The notes under the pieces are model-generated. The model was not told the origin of the DNA and did not search any database. It saw only the letters and a list, made by a program, of their open reading frames with translations. From Aphrophora alni (Eukaryota > Arthropoda > Insecta > Hemiptera > Aphrophoridae): a stretch of DNA of 64,000 bases. Both the position numbers and the translations under genes were made by a program. This document shows positions 1 to 11,309 of the stretch, in pieces (the stretch's first letter is position 1; every line of letters begins with the position of its first letter). Where the stretch lies: NCBI GenBank assembly GCA_963513935.1, contig OY740765.1, forward strand, positions 122,703,362-122,767,361, read 5' to 3'.

Positions 1-53
1 TAATAATTAAATAGATGTATTAAATCTTTTAAGTGGTTTTGAAGGATTTTCAT

Positions 54-1550
54 TTAGTGGTAAAGTGAGTCTTCGATATTGTCCGTAAAATTTCTCATTA
101 CTTTATGCCCACTAAACTTAACGCCTTGAAGAAACGATTCTACAATTAATTTACAGGAACCTCTTGTAGAATTATACACACTGTGTAAATCTTCTTTAAA
201 CTCATGATAGCTCACCGATAGAAACTGAGGAAGATTGCATTCTTCATTAAAATATTGCTTCAAATGATTAAATATTATCCCATGAACTTCTGCGTTTGGA
301 ATTTTTACTTTGCAGTGACCACGATAAAAGTAAGTGCTGTTAAAACTTGTATCATATGTTAGTAGTCCTATTTCAAGGAAATAAGATAGCAGTAAATCTG
401 TATCTGGATATACATTTGTGTTACCTTGTAAAAAAATATTTCTCAAATTTCTAACGTACCTGGTGTTTATATTATATTGAACGTTTGTAATTACACTTTT
501 ATAATTCAACAAGGAATCAATAATTTTAGCTATTTCTTTATATTTTATCATCTCAATAACTCTTGAAAAGTAGTCACTTGTATCCCAATGTATAATCATC
601 TTCCCAGTTTCCAGATATTTTAAAAATGAATGTGTATTGTAAATGTGTGTTCCTCGTTTAGTTAAATAACCATTATAGTATGTTTTCACTAATTCTCGTT
701 GTTTTGAATGCCGTATGAAGTCAGTTTTAACATACAGCGAGGAGATTTCATTCTCTGTTAAGCCGTAAAACTTCCCAAAGGGATGATCGTCTAGAAAGTA
801 GTATCTTCTCAAACTATTTAACTCCGACAAGCCCATCGATGGAATGTATGAAATCCCTGTTATGACTGCTAGTTGTACATCATCATAGCTATCTTTGATT
901 AAACTTAATATAAGGTTTGAAGTTAAACTAACAACATTATCGAATTCAGAATTATCATGTACGCCAAATAAAGCATTGTTAATAACATTGTCATACCCAT
1001 CTATTAACACTACAATTTTCTTATTATAGTTATCTTCCTTTACTATTCGAACCAAACTATCAAGGGCAGTCATTATGTCTTCCTCGCCCATTTTTAAGAA
1101 ACTCATTTCTCCGCACCAACTTTTACACAACCTTCTGTTCTCTTTTTGTACTTTTTGACTGAACTGAAGATAGTCATGTTCTAGATAAGCTTCATGTATT
1201 GCACATTTGTATACATTTAAAGCCTGTTGGTAACTGTTAGTTTTTATAGCTTTAAAATTTGCATACACAACTGGATATTTACCATAATGGTCGGAAAAGA
1301 ATCTCGTATTATTTTTGGTAACATCTAGTTTCATAAATGTATCCTTATTGAAGCGAATCTTTGACGTTTTTTTTGATAAAAATGTTTTAATCATGTTTAA
1401 ATTCGTTGACTTGCCAAATTTTCTCGGCGCTGTAATTAATAATAGTCGCGATCCTTCCTCGAAAATTTGTTTTAAGAGCATTGTTTTATCAATGAAGCCA
1501 TCTGTCTGAGTCACAGCCATAAAATCAATCCCATGGTGAAAAACACTTCC
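54..1550 (-). CDS. AAA-ATPase-like (PF09820-type) protein, probable 3' exon
   Basis: The open frame runs from 1601 to 54, but its first codon is GTG, and a good 3' splice site (pyrimidine-rich stretch ending in CAG) lies at 1551-1566 on the minus strand. I therefore take the coding exon to begin at 1550; the first ATG is at 1520. Numbering residues from 1601: P-loop-like APRKFGKST at about 58-66, Walker-B-like strand VVLIDGYDN at about 197-205, TGISYIP sensor-like segment at about 254-260, and YYNGY/IYNTHSFLKYL further on. This order is that of the AAA-ATPase-like family found in bacteria and expanded in some insects; its cellular role is not established. The usual IDEYD motif reads IDGYD, so the acidic residue expected to activate water is missing, which suggests weakened ATPase activity or decay. 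The PD-(D/E)XK nuclease-like tail seen in many relatives is not recognisable. No internal stops. Family call fairly firm; functional status uncertain. Confidence 0.6.
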   Translation of the reverse strand, partial: GSVFHHGIDFMAVTQTDGFIDKTMLLKQIFEEGSRLLLITAPRKFGKSTNLNMIKTFLSKKTSKIRFNKDTFMKLDVTKNNTRFFSDHYGKYPVVYANFKAIKTNSYQQALNVYKCAIHEAYLEHDYLQFSQKVQKENRRLCKSWCGEMSFLKMGEEDIMTALDSLVRIVKEDNYNKKIVVLIDGYDNVINNALFGVHDNSEFDNVVSLTSNLILSLIKDSYDDVQLAVITGISYIPSMGLSELNSLRRYYFLDDHPFGKFYGLTENEISSLYVKTDFIRHSKQRELVKTYYNGYLTKRGTHIYNTHSFLKYLETGKMIIHWDTSDYFSRVIEMIKYKEIAKIIDSLLNYKSVITNVQYNINTRYVRNLRNIFLQGNTNVYPDTDLLLSYFLEIGLLTYDTSFNSTYFYRGHCKVKIPNAEVHGIIFNHLKQYFNEECNLPQFLSVSYHEFKEDLHSVYNSTRGSCKLIVESFLQGVKFSGHKVMRNFTDNIEDSLYH

Positions 1551-1566
1551 CTGAAAATCAAAGGAT
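1551..1566 (-). promoter_or_regulatory. Candidate 3' splice acceptor upstream of the AAA-like exon
   Basis: On the minus strand a T-rich run ends in TTTTCAG directly before GGAAGTG, where the family-like protein sequence starts. The frame upstream of it reads as low-complexity residues and begins with GTG, consistent with intron rather than coding sequence. Confidence 0.45.
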
Positions 1567-1601
1567 AAACTCAAAACTTTGGACAAGATAGTTAAAATCA
1601 C

Positions 1602-3140
1602 TATTTTTGAAATCTAAATCTAGCCTAACATACTCGCAATTCAGCCCTAAATTCTTATAATTACTAAATTCTATTACACTATTACACTATTTGACACGAC
1701 ATTTTCTGAAAACTCTGTGTATATTGATATGAACAGGAGGGGAAACACTACTTTAAGCTGAAATAGTTGAAAAAGAGTCAATCGAAGTAATTATTTTTTG
1801 ATTTCTATGAATTGGAATTAACTTAAAGTTTCCTTGTATAGCATAATGATTTTCTACTGGAGTTTTCTAAGTAATTAAAGGGCAGAGGTATGTTAATCAC
1901 AAAGGGTAGAATGTGTCGACCAAAAAAGGTGGTTCTTCCTGCGGATAGCTATTAGTTCCTATTTATTATTTAACGTTTTAAATAGGAAATGGAACTAATC
2001 CATATTATATAAATTATTGTGTTTTATTTCAATATTGGGCCTACAAACTAAATCATTTTAACCAATTTCTTCGTAATTTAAAATGCAGATTAGAATAGAT
2101 GACATAGTAATCACTAATACGTAGTTTACTAAAAAAAATAAAAAATTACATTAGGTTTACCGGTTTTAATTATTAACAATTACCAAAGTGAGACAACATT
2201 ATGCTATCTAGCAACAGCAGTGGAATTAGTAAAGTTAGACTAGTTTATTTTAAAATTTGTAGCCTTTTGTAAATTTAGTATACCCTTGTAAACAATTACT
2301 TTTAATTATAACATCAAAATTCATTACCAATTTATGATTAGGATTGGTTGATATAAAAAAAAGAAAAGAAACCTTGGGCCAAGAAACAATGAAAATATGC
2401 TTAAAGTGGAGATTAATTTTTTTATTATTTCCACATTCAGAGTAGTGATAAATAGGTTTCAAATAATTAATATTATATAATTTGCAGTCCCAATTTAACT
2501 TTTTTGAAGAACAAGCTAAAGTTAATACAGGGAACAGTCATACAAATTTAAATAACCTTAAACTTACCCAAGTTACATAATTTATAATAACTATACTGTG
2601 AAATAACTATTTCATTCTTTCTTTGTTGCAGTTGAAAAATAAATTGTTTTGGGACATTAGATGAAGAAAATGTGTAGGAAGGTTTCAATAAATGTTACAA
2701 TATGTCTGGGGAAAATAACAGGATGTGTACATTCAAGGATTTATTAACGTTTTAACAGTAAAACAAAAGCAGCCCCACAATGATATAAATTCAAGAGTCA
2801 ATTCAGCAATTTTTAGATATTATTTATTTATTGGTACAGACAGAATTGAGAGTATGTTTAAAAACATTTATATTAGTTTTGCATATCACCAACAAAAGAA
2901 TCAAATGAGTGTGATCTAAGTTGACAGGCTAAACAAACACTTGAAGACAATGAGGAGAGCACATAAGTTTTACAGTTCCTTTAGACACAAATATTAAAAT
3001 AAGAAAACTATTAAATCATTTTTGCTAGCAGATTCACATTACTCAAGAAAGAAAGTGAAATATCTTAGTACAGATTTATATTTAAAATTTTGTGTATAAT
3101 TCAGCATAGTCCCAATATGTCCGCTAAATACACCTCCACA
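1602..3140. other. AT-rich non-coding stretch
   Basis: No frame shows a recognisable protein. Any upstream exon of the minus-strand AAA-like gene should lie here, but I cannot identify one. Short open frames at 2250-2462 and 2725-2919 have no domain features and are probably chance. Confidence 0.5.
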
Positions 3141-3144
3141 CCCA

Positions 3145-4010
3145 CTCAACCAACACAGATGGGGATGGTCTCCTTGTAAAGCTTAGGGTCTGAGGATGAA
3201 TAGTGTATATAGAACGTGGCCGAACGACCTAACCCAAGGTCACAAGGGCACTTTCTTGGTTTAGTGGTGTTTTTTAATGACAACACTATTAACGCCTTTA
3301 TCTGGATTTCTACCAGGCCGATTTTCATGCTGTTTATTTTTAATGAAAATACATTTTGCCATTTTTTTCTAAATAATTATCCAATTTTCATTGGTCCTAT
3401 ATTTAAAAAAAAATAAATACACATTAACAGAACTAAAATGGCATTAGTCAAAAATCATACCACAGTCACTATTAATACATTTGATCTACTAGACTTAGTC
3501 AGCTGTTTTAAGTAAGAATTGTTGTATTGGTTGATATGGTAACTTAATTTTGTACGTTTAATCACGATATAAAGTTTAAAACATTTTTTATTTTAAATTG
3601 GTCTGTGCTAGGCCAAACCTGTTTTTGTGCTGAATTATAAAAAATAATGGATATAATTAGCTGTTTTATTTATGTATTATTATATTGGTTGCTATGATAA
3701 CTAAATTTCTATTTACAATCACGAAATCAAATTTAAAACATTAAAAAAATAATTACTTCTATGTTAAACCTAACCTATCTTTGTTTACTAAAGAACTCTA
3801 TCCCGCCAACTCAAACAACAGAGTTTGGGATGTTCTCATTGGAAAGCGAAGGGTCTGATAATCAGAATATATTGAAAGTGACGTGTGGCACTTACTTTCA
3901 AAAGTGTGACTTTTGTGGGGTTTTAGAAATGATTATTGGCGATAACTATATTAATACTTATTTAAGGAGTTATATCGGAACGATTTTCATCCCGTTTGTT
4001 TTAAGTGATG
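3145..4010. repeat. Two pairs of diverged repeat copies
   Basis: The block at about 3145-3400 (GGGATG..TCTC.TTG.AAAGC..AGGGTCTGA) recurs, diverged, at about 3805-4010. A second block, about 3497-3620 (AGCTGTTTTA..TATTGGTTG.TATG.TAACT), recurs at about 3656-3775. The spacings differ, so this is not a simple tandem duplication. It is probably an old element family; the similarity also explains the two short unrelated open frames here. Confidence 0.4.
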
Positions 4011-7000
4011 GAACATTTAAAGAAACCGCATGAAATCTCTTCGCTATTATGTTAAATATTCACATGATCGTGAAATGTTTTCAGTGAATTATTCCAAGTG
4101 GTAACACTCGGAAGGGTTCTACGTCCTGCAACGAGCTCACCCTTCACGCACTTACTCTTATTTTTTGATTTTGGGATTAAGGCTCGATTGCAAGAATGAA
4201 TTTCACTGTTTTGTTTGGAGCAAGATTTGTTCTTACTTTCATTTTAAGTAAGTTTAACTTCCTTTTGTTTAATTTCTGACTAGCTTTACTTTCTCTTTCA
4301 ATTATACCTCTTTCTCGAGTTTAGTCTATTTTAAAAAGCTGTTTGCAAAATCTATATGAACGATGTGAAATATGAGCACTAATATTTCTATACAATATTA
4401 ATTACGCAACCTGGAAAGCACGTACGATTACGTTATTATAATAAAAAATCTTACACAGAAATTAAAATATATTAAAATTTAATTCATTAAAATAAAAAAT
4501 TATTCAATCTTTTTTTCTTTGAGTTTGAATGTTTTCGTGATTTTTAGATGACCAACTTTGGATCCTTTCGAAATTTCGACGATTTTCTTCAGTTACTTGT
4601 TGCCATTGTCCTGAAACGAAAGAATCCTCTTGGTTTATCCTTGTAGTCCTTTTATTTAAGACGTTATGCAACCTCCAAGTTTTGCCTTTTGGCGTATGCT
4701 TTCTTGGTGTTAGAAACCCCCCCCCCCATTGTAACAAATACATGCTTCTCATGATTCAATTATACAATATTACTTCTTGTTAATCTAGCTGTATCATAAA
4801 ATTTATGTTTTTTAACTTTTAAAAAGCTAACTTTTGATTTAACGAAATTAACAATTTTTTATTTTATTTCTCATCATTGGTTAAGCCGATTTTGACCAAA
4901 CTTACCAAAAGTGTTTCCCTTTATGCCCATTATAAATTGTTGTTTTTAAAATCCTCGAAACTTTCTTAGATTATTTTTAATTTGAGAAAAGTTTCAAGTG
5001 ATTTTTGACGGCGTTTTTCTCAAAGAAATCTTTACCAGTTCAAAATTTTAATTTTTCAAAATGAATTTATCCCTACTTAGCTTTATTATACCATGTTCGG
5101 TTTTATGGAATTCCCTTTTATTGGTTTTTTCATTTCTTGGTTTTTTAACTCTAACTTTTAAACTAACAATAATACTAAAATTCTTTTAATACAGTTAACT
5201 ATATTTAGGTACTCTTAATATTTATAATCCAAAATAATTTAAAATTTTTACAAAAAGTTAATTTTTACTATGTTATTTTATTCTGTAGAATGATTTATCT
5301 CTCCTGTACGAACAAGTCAGTTAATTAACAAGTCGGTGCAGGAGGTTGCAGATGACTCATCAATGAACACTCTAACCCTTGAATAGATTTGTATAGGCTT
5401 TGTCAACTTAGTATAAAAAACGTATCTAATAAAACTTCCAATTATTTTTTTAGATATTTTTGAGACTTGAGAAGTTTAGGTATTATCCCAGACGTCTCAG
5501 TCCGTTGTCCTTGGATAATTGTTTTCCCACTTCTGAAATAGACAAAATGGGGAGTCTTTTGTATCTAGTTTAGTATAACTAATTTAAGGAGAAGTATCCT
5601 GATGTAAAGATCAGTAACATGTTTCCATAAAGTAACTTCAAAAATAATTTGATCCAGAAGTTTAGAAGATCTATAGTTAATACTTGCTGTGTCAATGAGG
5701 AAGTAAAATAGAAAATTAAGTCTCCTGACTTAAATTAAAGACCTGCTGCATTTGTAGAATTAATCATTCATAAGAGAAGAAGTAACAAATTATATAGTGT
5801 ATAGCAGTGTGAAATCGAAGAAGGCAGAGACTCACTTGTTTTCCATTGCTTTTGATTAAATGCACACCCAATGTCATTGATTCCTAAAATCCCAGTCCAA
5901 AAATTGTTTTGTTTGAGGCAGTTGTTAGTAAATTACTTTTACATCCGTAACATAGAAGAAAGTAATAGTCAAATTTGTATATGAATTGAGGAAGAAGATA
6001 AGAGAGGCCGGACCAAGTTTGTTAATTTAATTGTCATTTTATAAACAATCTTTTTCACAACACACTAAAATCGGACATTTTTCAGGTAACTGAAATCAAG
6101 AACCAAACAATTTCTCTTTTTCTTTTGGCCTCGACAGATTCTGAAAGATTTAAAAATCCAACACAACTTCCCAATTAGTGGGTATAATTTTCTTCAGCAT
6201 GATTTTGGTTTAATTAAAATCATACTTTGCAAACACTATACAATATCCACAAGATCACAAAATGTATTTGAATATGTGAAAAACCGAGAAAGTTTATAGT
6301 AAAAGAAATTAACGCAAATTATATTATAAATTTTTAAGAATGGCGGAGTACATATTAATTAAAAAATAGTGTTTGTGAAGATACTGCAGCGAAACCAAGA
6401 AATGAGAGAAGTCATTAAGGTATTAGTGCATTTAACCCTTTTGTATATGATTCAGGATAAAAGAGGAACATAACTGTCTACCTATTCATTAACGGCCTCG
6501 AAAAACATATTTATGAAATATGCAAGGAAAAATGTGAATATCCTTTCACAGAATCAAGCTTATCGCTATGGCGAAGTTGCCATTAAAAAACCAAAATTAA
6601 ATGATTTAGAATAGATTATTAATTTAATCCAAGAGGAAGACAAGCCATTTTATACCCACTTGTTGAATTGGACGTTAAACATCTACACAATATGATGACT
6701 AGTAAACTGATTCAACATTTTATGCTTAAATTAAAAAAAATTAAACATTTAATCTAATAAAAACTACTTATAGTAATATTTTTTAACATTAAATATGTAT
6801 GTAATAAAAGTTATAGAAAATTATTTGCCATTGTTTCATTGTTGTTCCTAATGATTCATATCAGGGATAAATGTTAAAGACCATCACTCAGAGATATTTA
6901 AATTTCATTCAGGATAATATTTAAATCATTATTTTACATGTTAGATGGTAAGTTTTCAATGGAGGAAATATTTGGTATGAACTAAGTACCAATTTTCAAG

Positions 7001-8330
7001 CAAGAGTTTTTGATGTTTTCCGCAAATTTATATTTCTTGACTAATGCCTTTTTAACATTTACTGGTTCAAATAAAATTCGATAACACAATATCCATACTA
7101 ATAAAACTTACCTTGATAGAAATACAGTAGTAAAATAAAAACAAAAATACACAAATCTGTAACGAATTCATTTCTCTATCAAAAAATACAACTATAACAA
7201 CAGACTTCACACTAGGTGGCAGTTTAGTTTTAAAAGAAGGTTCAATTTCTGGATAAATACTACAAAGATAAAGATATCTAACACTAGACCATTGAATGTA
7301 AATTGTATTCCCTTTAAGATAATACAAATCTAATAATTAATTATGCACTAATGTGCTCCCTCTTGCATAATAGATAATCAAATAAACTTAATAAACATTT
7401 CGTAAAAAGACAAAAAAACATATCAGCTCCATAAATATTTTTTTGGTTTTCCTCGTACAATCTATGTCCATTATTTTATTTTATTATTATTATTCAGTAG
7501 ATAATTAATTGTTTATGTTTGTAAGTTTTGGTGTATATTTAATTATAACAGTTTAATGTATTATCGACAAAGTTATATTAGTGTTTGTAAAAAGCTTTGA
7601 TATGGTAGTTTTATATTTTGAATTTTTTTAAATATTTTCACTTTGTTATTACTTTAGTAGTTTAATTTTTTTAAAGGTCATCGGTTTTAAGGGAATTAAA
7701 GTGCTTACAAAAAGCAAAAGTTGAACATAAAAGCATTAAAACAGGCATCGGATGGTATTATTAAGAAGGTTCCAATTGACTGTAACCGAAGAGAGATGTT
7801 AAGTCCAAGAAGTTGATTAATAAACCGATAACTAAAGAATTTAAGTTTGAGTATAACAAGAGGATGATGATAGAGGAAGTAGATTGTACCATAGATATGC
7901 TAAGCTGGAGATTTTATACGTAAGCATGGTATAGCATAATAAGTAGAGTAAAAGTATAGGACAACTATGATTATAAATTAGATATACCCCGTAAGAATAA
8001 GATCGGAAAATTTCAAGATCAGAATTTTGAAAGGTTTTCAGCCGAATGTCCACAAAAGAAAACAAATTTCTTTGTGAAAATGAAAAATCTTGGGTTTTCC
8101 GGAGAGTATAAAGATTTAAGAATTTTATATGAGATATGAATGGTTATGTGATGAATATAATAAATATTTAGAGAATTTATCTATGTGAGTGTACATGGAC
8201 GTATATATGAAAATATAATTATGGACATATTTAAATGGAAGTTTGGATATAAATGTGAATGTAGAGTTAAAGGACTGGTGTATGCAAAAAGGGAATGTAA
8301 GGGGCGAGTGAGTATGTGAGAATACACTCT
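4011..8330. other. AT-rich stretch without identifiable genes
   Basis: Mostly A/T-rich sequence. A homopolymer C run lies at about 4720-4728. Around 6500-6680 a stop-broken frame hints at an old coding sequence, but I could not assign it to a family. Short open frames (4504-4752, 7067-7327, 7841-8065) have no supporting features. Confidence 0.5.
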
Positions 8331-8334
8331 CTTC

Positions 8335-8520
8335 ATGTAGTCTTGGGTTAGATCCCTCTTTTTCGTCTTTCCTAATCAGATCTCTATTGATCAATTCTTG
8401 TTACCTTCTGACAATGACGCAACTAGAGTATTTGATAGTTAGGGGTCTTTATTTTATGTTCTTTTCTTTCTTTTTTCATAAGTAGATGATGAACGAGAGG
8501 TTTTTTCACCTTTAAACAAC
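8335..8520 (+). repeat. Orphan copy of a non-LTR-like 5' leader
   Basis: The sequence (TTAGATCCCTCT..CTTTCCTAATCAG..TTGATCAA.TCTTGTT....TCTGAC..ACGC.ACTAGAG) aligns by eye with 25350-25510 on the plus strand and with the reverse complements of 22150-22290 and 25090-25200. It shares blocks with the 5' leader of the R1-clade element at 9300-9500, in the same orientation. No coding sequence follows it. Confidence 0.45.
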
Positions 8521-9254
8521 AAGGGTAAAATTTGACTAAAATTCTGATTAATAGTTATTATTCTTGATGTTAAAGACAAATGTTTTGAAGTTTTATTTTT
8601 AAAGATTTTAAACCTTAAGGTTGTTTAAGCAGTCTATTTGTGAAACTTTGTACTGTGTTCGGGTGGAAAGTAATTATTTTTTATTTTTTTTATTTTTTAT
8701 TATTTTTTTTTTTGAAATTTGAAAATTTGCTGTTAAGAGTGTGAAAATTCGTTATGGGTGTGAATATTTCAGAAATGGAATCAGGTCATCAAAATAATGA
8801 AGAAAGCTCAAGTAAACCCAAATCGTTAAATGATTCATTTTGTGTCTTCTGTCTTTTGTGTTTTTTTTCTAATTAAATTATAACTTCAGAAATAAATAAC
8901 TTCTTTTGTAACCAGATTTGATTTTAATTCTGTAAGTGACCTTTTATCTGTATGCTTACATTTATACTTTTATACAGTCTTTATTTTTCAATTTAAATAA
9001 CGGCGAACTTTTAATAAATTTCTTTATTGCCTAATATTATGATTAAGTTAATATAAAATTTATGAGACATATATTTTGCTTTTTTAATGACACGATATCT
9101 TCATTTTAGATCAAGGGTTAACTCAAATTATTGATAAAATTATAAACATTTGCGTCTTTTTATTATTTTTCTTTTTTCTTTTATATGTAATTAACAACAA
9201 ATTCTTTTATTTTAATCTTTTTTTATATAAATAAAACGTAACATAAAAACACCC

Positions 9255-9278
9255 AATAATAATAATAATAATAATAAT
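9255..9278. repeat. (AAT)n microsatellite at the 5' junction of the R1-clade element
   Basis: About eight AAT units directly precede the first unique base of the element. The 3' tail of the element also grades into AAT units at 14539-14550. Confidence 0.8.
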
Positions 9279-9503
9279 TCCCCCAGGGGCCCACATCTTG
9301 TGGGTACGGGATTGGCAATCCCGGGGTACCCGAGCTGGTCTTCACCATTCTTCATCTTGTCTTTGGTGAATTCCCTACTCTTTTCTTCTTTTCTATTGGG
9401 CACTAAGCCTTTTTTTCCGACCCCGACGCTGTTAGGTTTCCGAAGGCTAGGGGTCTCTAATTTATTCTTCCTTCTAATTCTTCTAACTCGTCGAATAGCA
9501 ACC

Positions 9504-11309
9504 ATGATGTGTGATCTAAATACTGAAATACCCCAGGTGGGTAAGCCTGCAAAGGTGAATCCCACCACTGGTTCCGATCGGGTGAGAGCCCCGGTGGCCG
9601 GTGTAGGTCGCGAGGATTCTGGGGGCGACCAGACACACGATGGAATGTCGGAGAGGGTGGCTCACTTGGCCCAGAGTACTACAAGTGAACAAGATATCGC
9701 TTTTATGAAAAGCAGTCTGATGGGCAGATCACCCATTAAGGCAAGAAGTTGGTCAGTAGGGGACATCGGCAGTGACTTATCTAGGGGAGAACCTGCGAAG
9801 GGAACTTCGCTGGGGAAAAGTACGAACAGCGTGGAAGCACAGGAAATAAATAAAAGTGGTATGGTATCAAACTCGGTTCCACCTGTAGAGGACTGCAACA
9901 TGAAGGGAACCCTGGAGGAAAATGTTGGGGGTGAAGAGGACATGAGTATGTTGCAGGACATAATGGAGGCGGTGAAAACCACATCAGAAAAAGAGATTGA
10001 CAGGCTTAGAAAGCAAATCCAAGAAGCACAGGACACTGAGGGAAAGCAACTAATGGTTATCAGGGAGGTGCTTAAGATGATGTCTCTTTCGGTGGGAAAA
10101 CAGAAGAACGTTAATATGACCATAAAAAACGGTCTTGTGCGGATCGAAGACGGATTAGAAGTGCTAAATGGATGTAGGCTAGTACGGCAAAATGCGATCA
10201 AAAACATGATAGAAAGGGCGCCCATGGTCGTATTCAGCAGCCCCGACGTAGGTAGAGGTCTGCCATCGAGGAAAAGGCCAAGGAATGCGATGGGGAGCCC
10301 AGAAGTAGCCATGGAAGAAGACATCCTGAAATCACTGGGCACAACAGAGGGCGATGAGAGGAGGAAAGGAGTAAAGGAGGCGGTGACACCAAGAGAAAAG
10401 GGAATGCATAAAGCATCTGCCCATGTCGAGGAGGAAGACAGTATGCCTAACCCCTCAGAGGAATGGAAGAGAGTGGTGAAAAAAAAGAAGTACAGGCGGA
10501 AATCGACTGAGGAAAGTAAAGAGTCAAATAGTCGTAATGAATGGGACAAGAGGACTGTGACAAAGGGAAACAGCAGACAAAGAAAGGAAGCGGTTATTAT
10601 AACTGCAAAAGAAAATAATTCTTATGCAGACATTCTAAAATGCATGAAAAAAGGTATGTCACAAGGAAGCTGCGAGGAAGGAGCTTTCAGTCTGCGGAGA
10701 TCGAGAGCGGATGAGATTGTTTTGGTAATGAACAAGGGTCAGGAGCCTAAGTTGATTAAGGAAAGTCTGAATAAAATCATCGGAGATAAAGCGGAGGTAA
10801 AATCTAAAATTCCTAAAAAACCGATCGAAATTTTGGACTTGGACGAGACATGTTCAGCGCAAGAGGTGATAGACGCGATTAATAAAGAGTTTAACTTGGA
10901 CATTAACTTGGACATTACAGCAAATGAATGTAAAATGTTCAGGAGACCTAGGCTTAGTCAAATTGCAGTACTCCATTTACCAGATGCGGCAGCAAATACC
11001 CTACTACGAATGGGAAAACTTAAAATAGGTTTCATTATAGCCAGAATAAGGGAAAGAGCCGAGGTTCCACAGTGTTTCAGATGCTTGGAATTTGGACACC
11101 TGGCCAGATATTGTCAAGGCACGGATAGGAAAGGATCGTGCTGGAATTGTGGAGAAAAAAACCATACGCGCAAAGAGTGCACTAATGATGCAAAATGTGT
11201 AGCGTGCGAGGCTAAAGGGAAAGATGCGAGACATGTTTTGGGTAGTGGATTATGTCCTAGTTTTAGGGAATTACTAGTGGCGAGGTTAAACAAAATAAGA
11301 AAGAGATGA
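9504..11309 (+). CDS. ORF1: Gag-like nucleic-acid-binding protein
   Basis: 601 residues from the ATG at 9504 (context ACCATGATG). The frame stays open back to 9300, but that part starts with GTG and encodes a hydrophobic stretch in the 5' leader, so I do not include it. Residues about 150-200 are rich in charged, coiled-coil-like heptads. The middle is very basic and Ser/Glu-rich. The C-terminus carries three CCHC knuckles: CFRCLEFGHLARYC at about 523, CWNCGEKNHTRKEC at about 545, and a longer-spaced third one starting CVACEAKGKD at about 564. In R1-clade elements this protein binds the element RNA, forms the RNP and directs it to the nucleus. The stop overlaps the ORF2 start as ATGA, which suggests coupled termination-reinitiation. 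No internal stops or frameshifts. Confidence 0.85.
   Translation: MMCDLNTEIPQVGKPAKVNPTTGSDRVRAPVAGVGREDSGGDQTHDGMSERVAHLAQSTTSEQDIAFMKSSLMGRSPIKARSWSVGDIGSDLSRGEPAKGTSLGKSTNSVEAQEINKSGMVSNSVPPVEDCNMKGTLEENVGGEEDMSMLQDIMEAVKTTSEKEIDRLRKQIQEAQDTEGKQLMVIREVLKMMSLSVGKQKNVNMTIKNGLVRIEDGLEVLNGCRLVRQNAIKNMIERAPMVVFSSPDVGRGLPSRKRPRNAMGSPEVAMEEDILKSLGTTEGDERRKGVKEAVTPREKGMHKASAHVEEEDSMPNPSEEWKRVVKKKKYRRKSTEESKESNSRNEWDKRTVTKGNSRQRKEAVIITAKENNSYADILKCMKKGMSQGSCEEGAFSLRRSRADEIVLVMNKGQEPKLIKESLNKIIGDKAEVKSKIPKKPIEILDLDETCSAQEVIDAINKEFNLDINLDITANECKMFRRPRLSQIAVLHLPDAAANTLLRMGKLKIGFIIARIRERAEVPQCFRCLEFGHLARYCQGTDRKGSCWNCGEKNHTRKECTNDAKCVACEAKGKDARHVLGSGLCPSFRELLVARLNKIRKR

Noticed and set aside
1315..1509. 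64-codon plus-strand frame
   Set aside because: Antisense shadow of the AAA-ATPase-like exon.
6500..6680. Possible old coding sequence (KKPKLNDLE..INLIQEEDKPFY)
   Set aside because: Stops in all frames and no family could be assigned; too weak to list as a gene.
9300..9503. N-terminal extension of ORF1 back to 9300 with a hydrophobic stretch
   Set aside because: First codon is GTG, the stretch coincides with the 5' leader shared by non-coding copies elsewhere, and a well-placed ATG follows at 9504.
9662..10549. 295-codon minus-strand frame
   Set aside because: Antisense shadow of the R1-clade ORF1, Ser/Phe-rich as expected from reversed Lys/Glu-rich codons.
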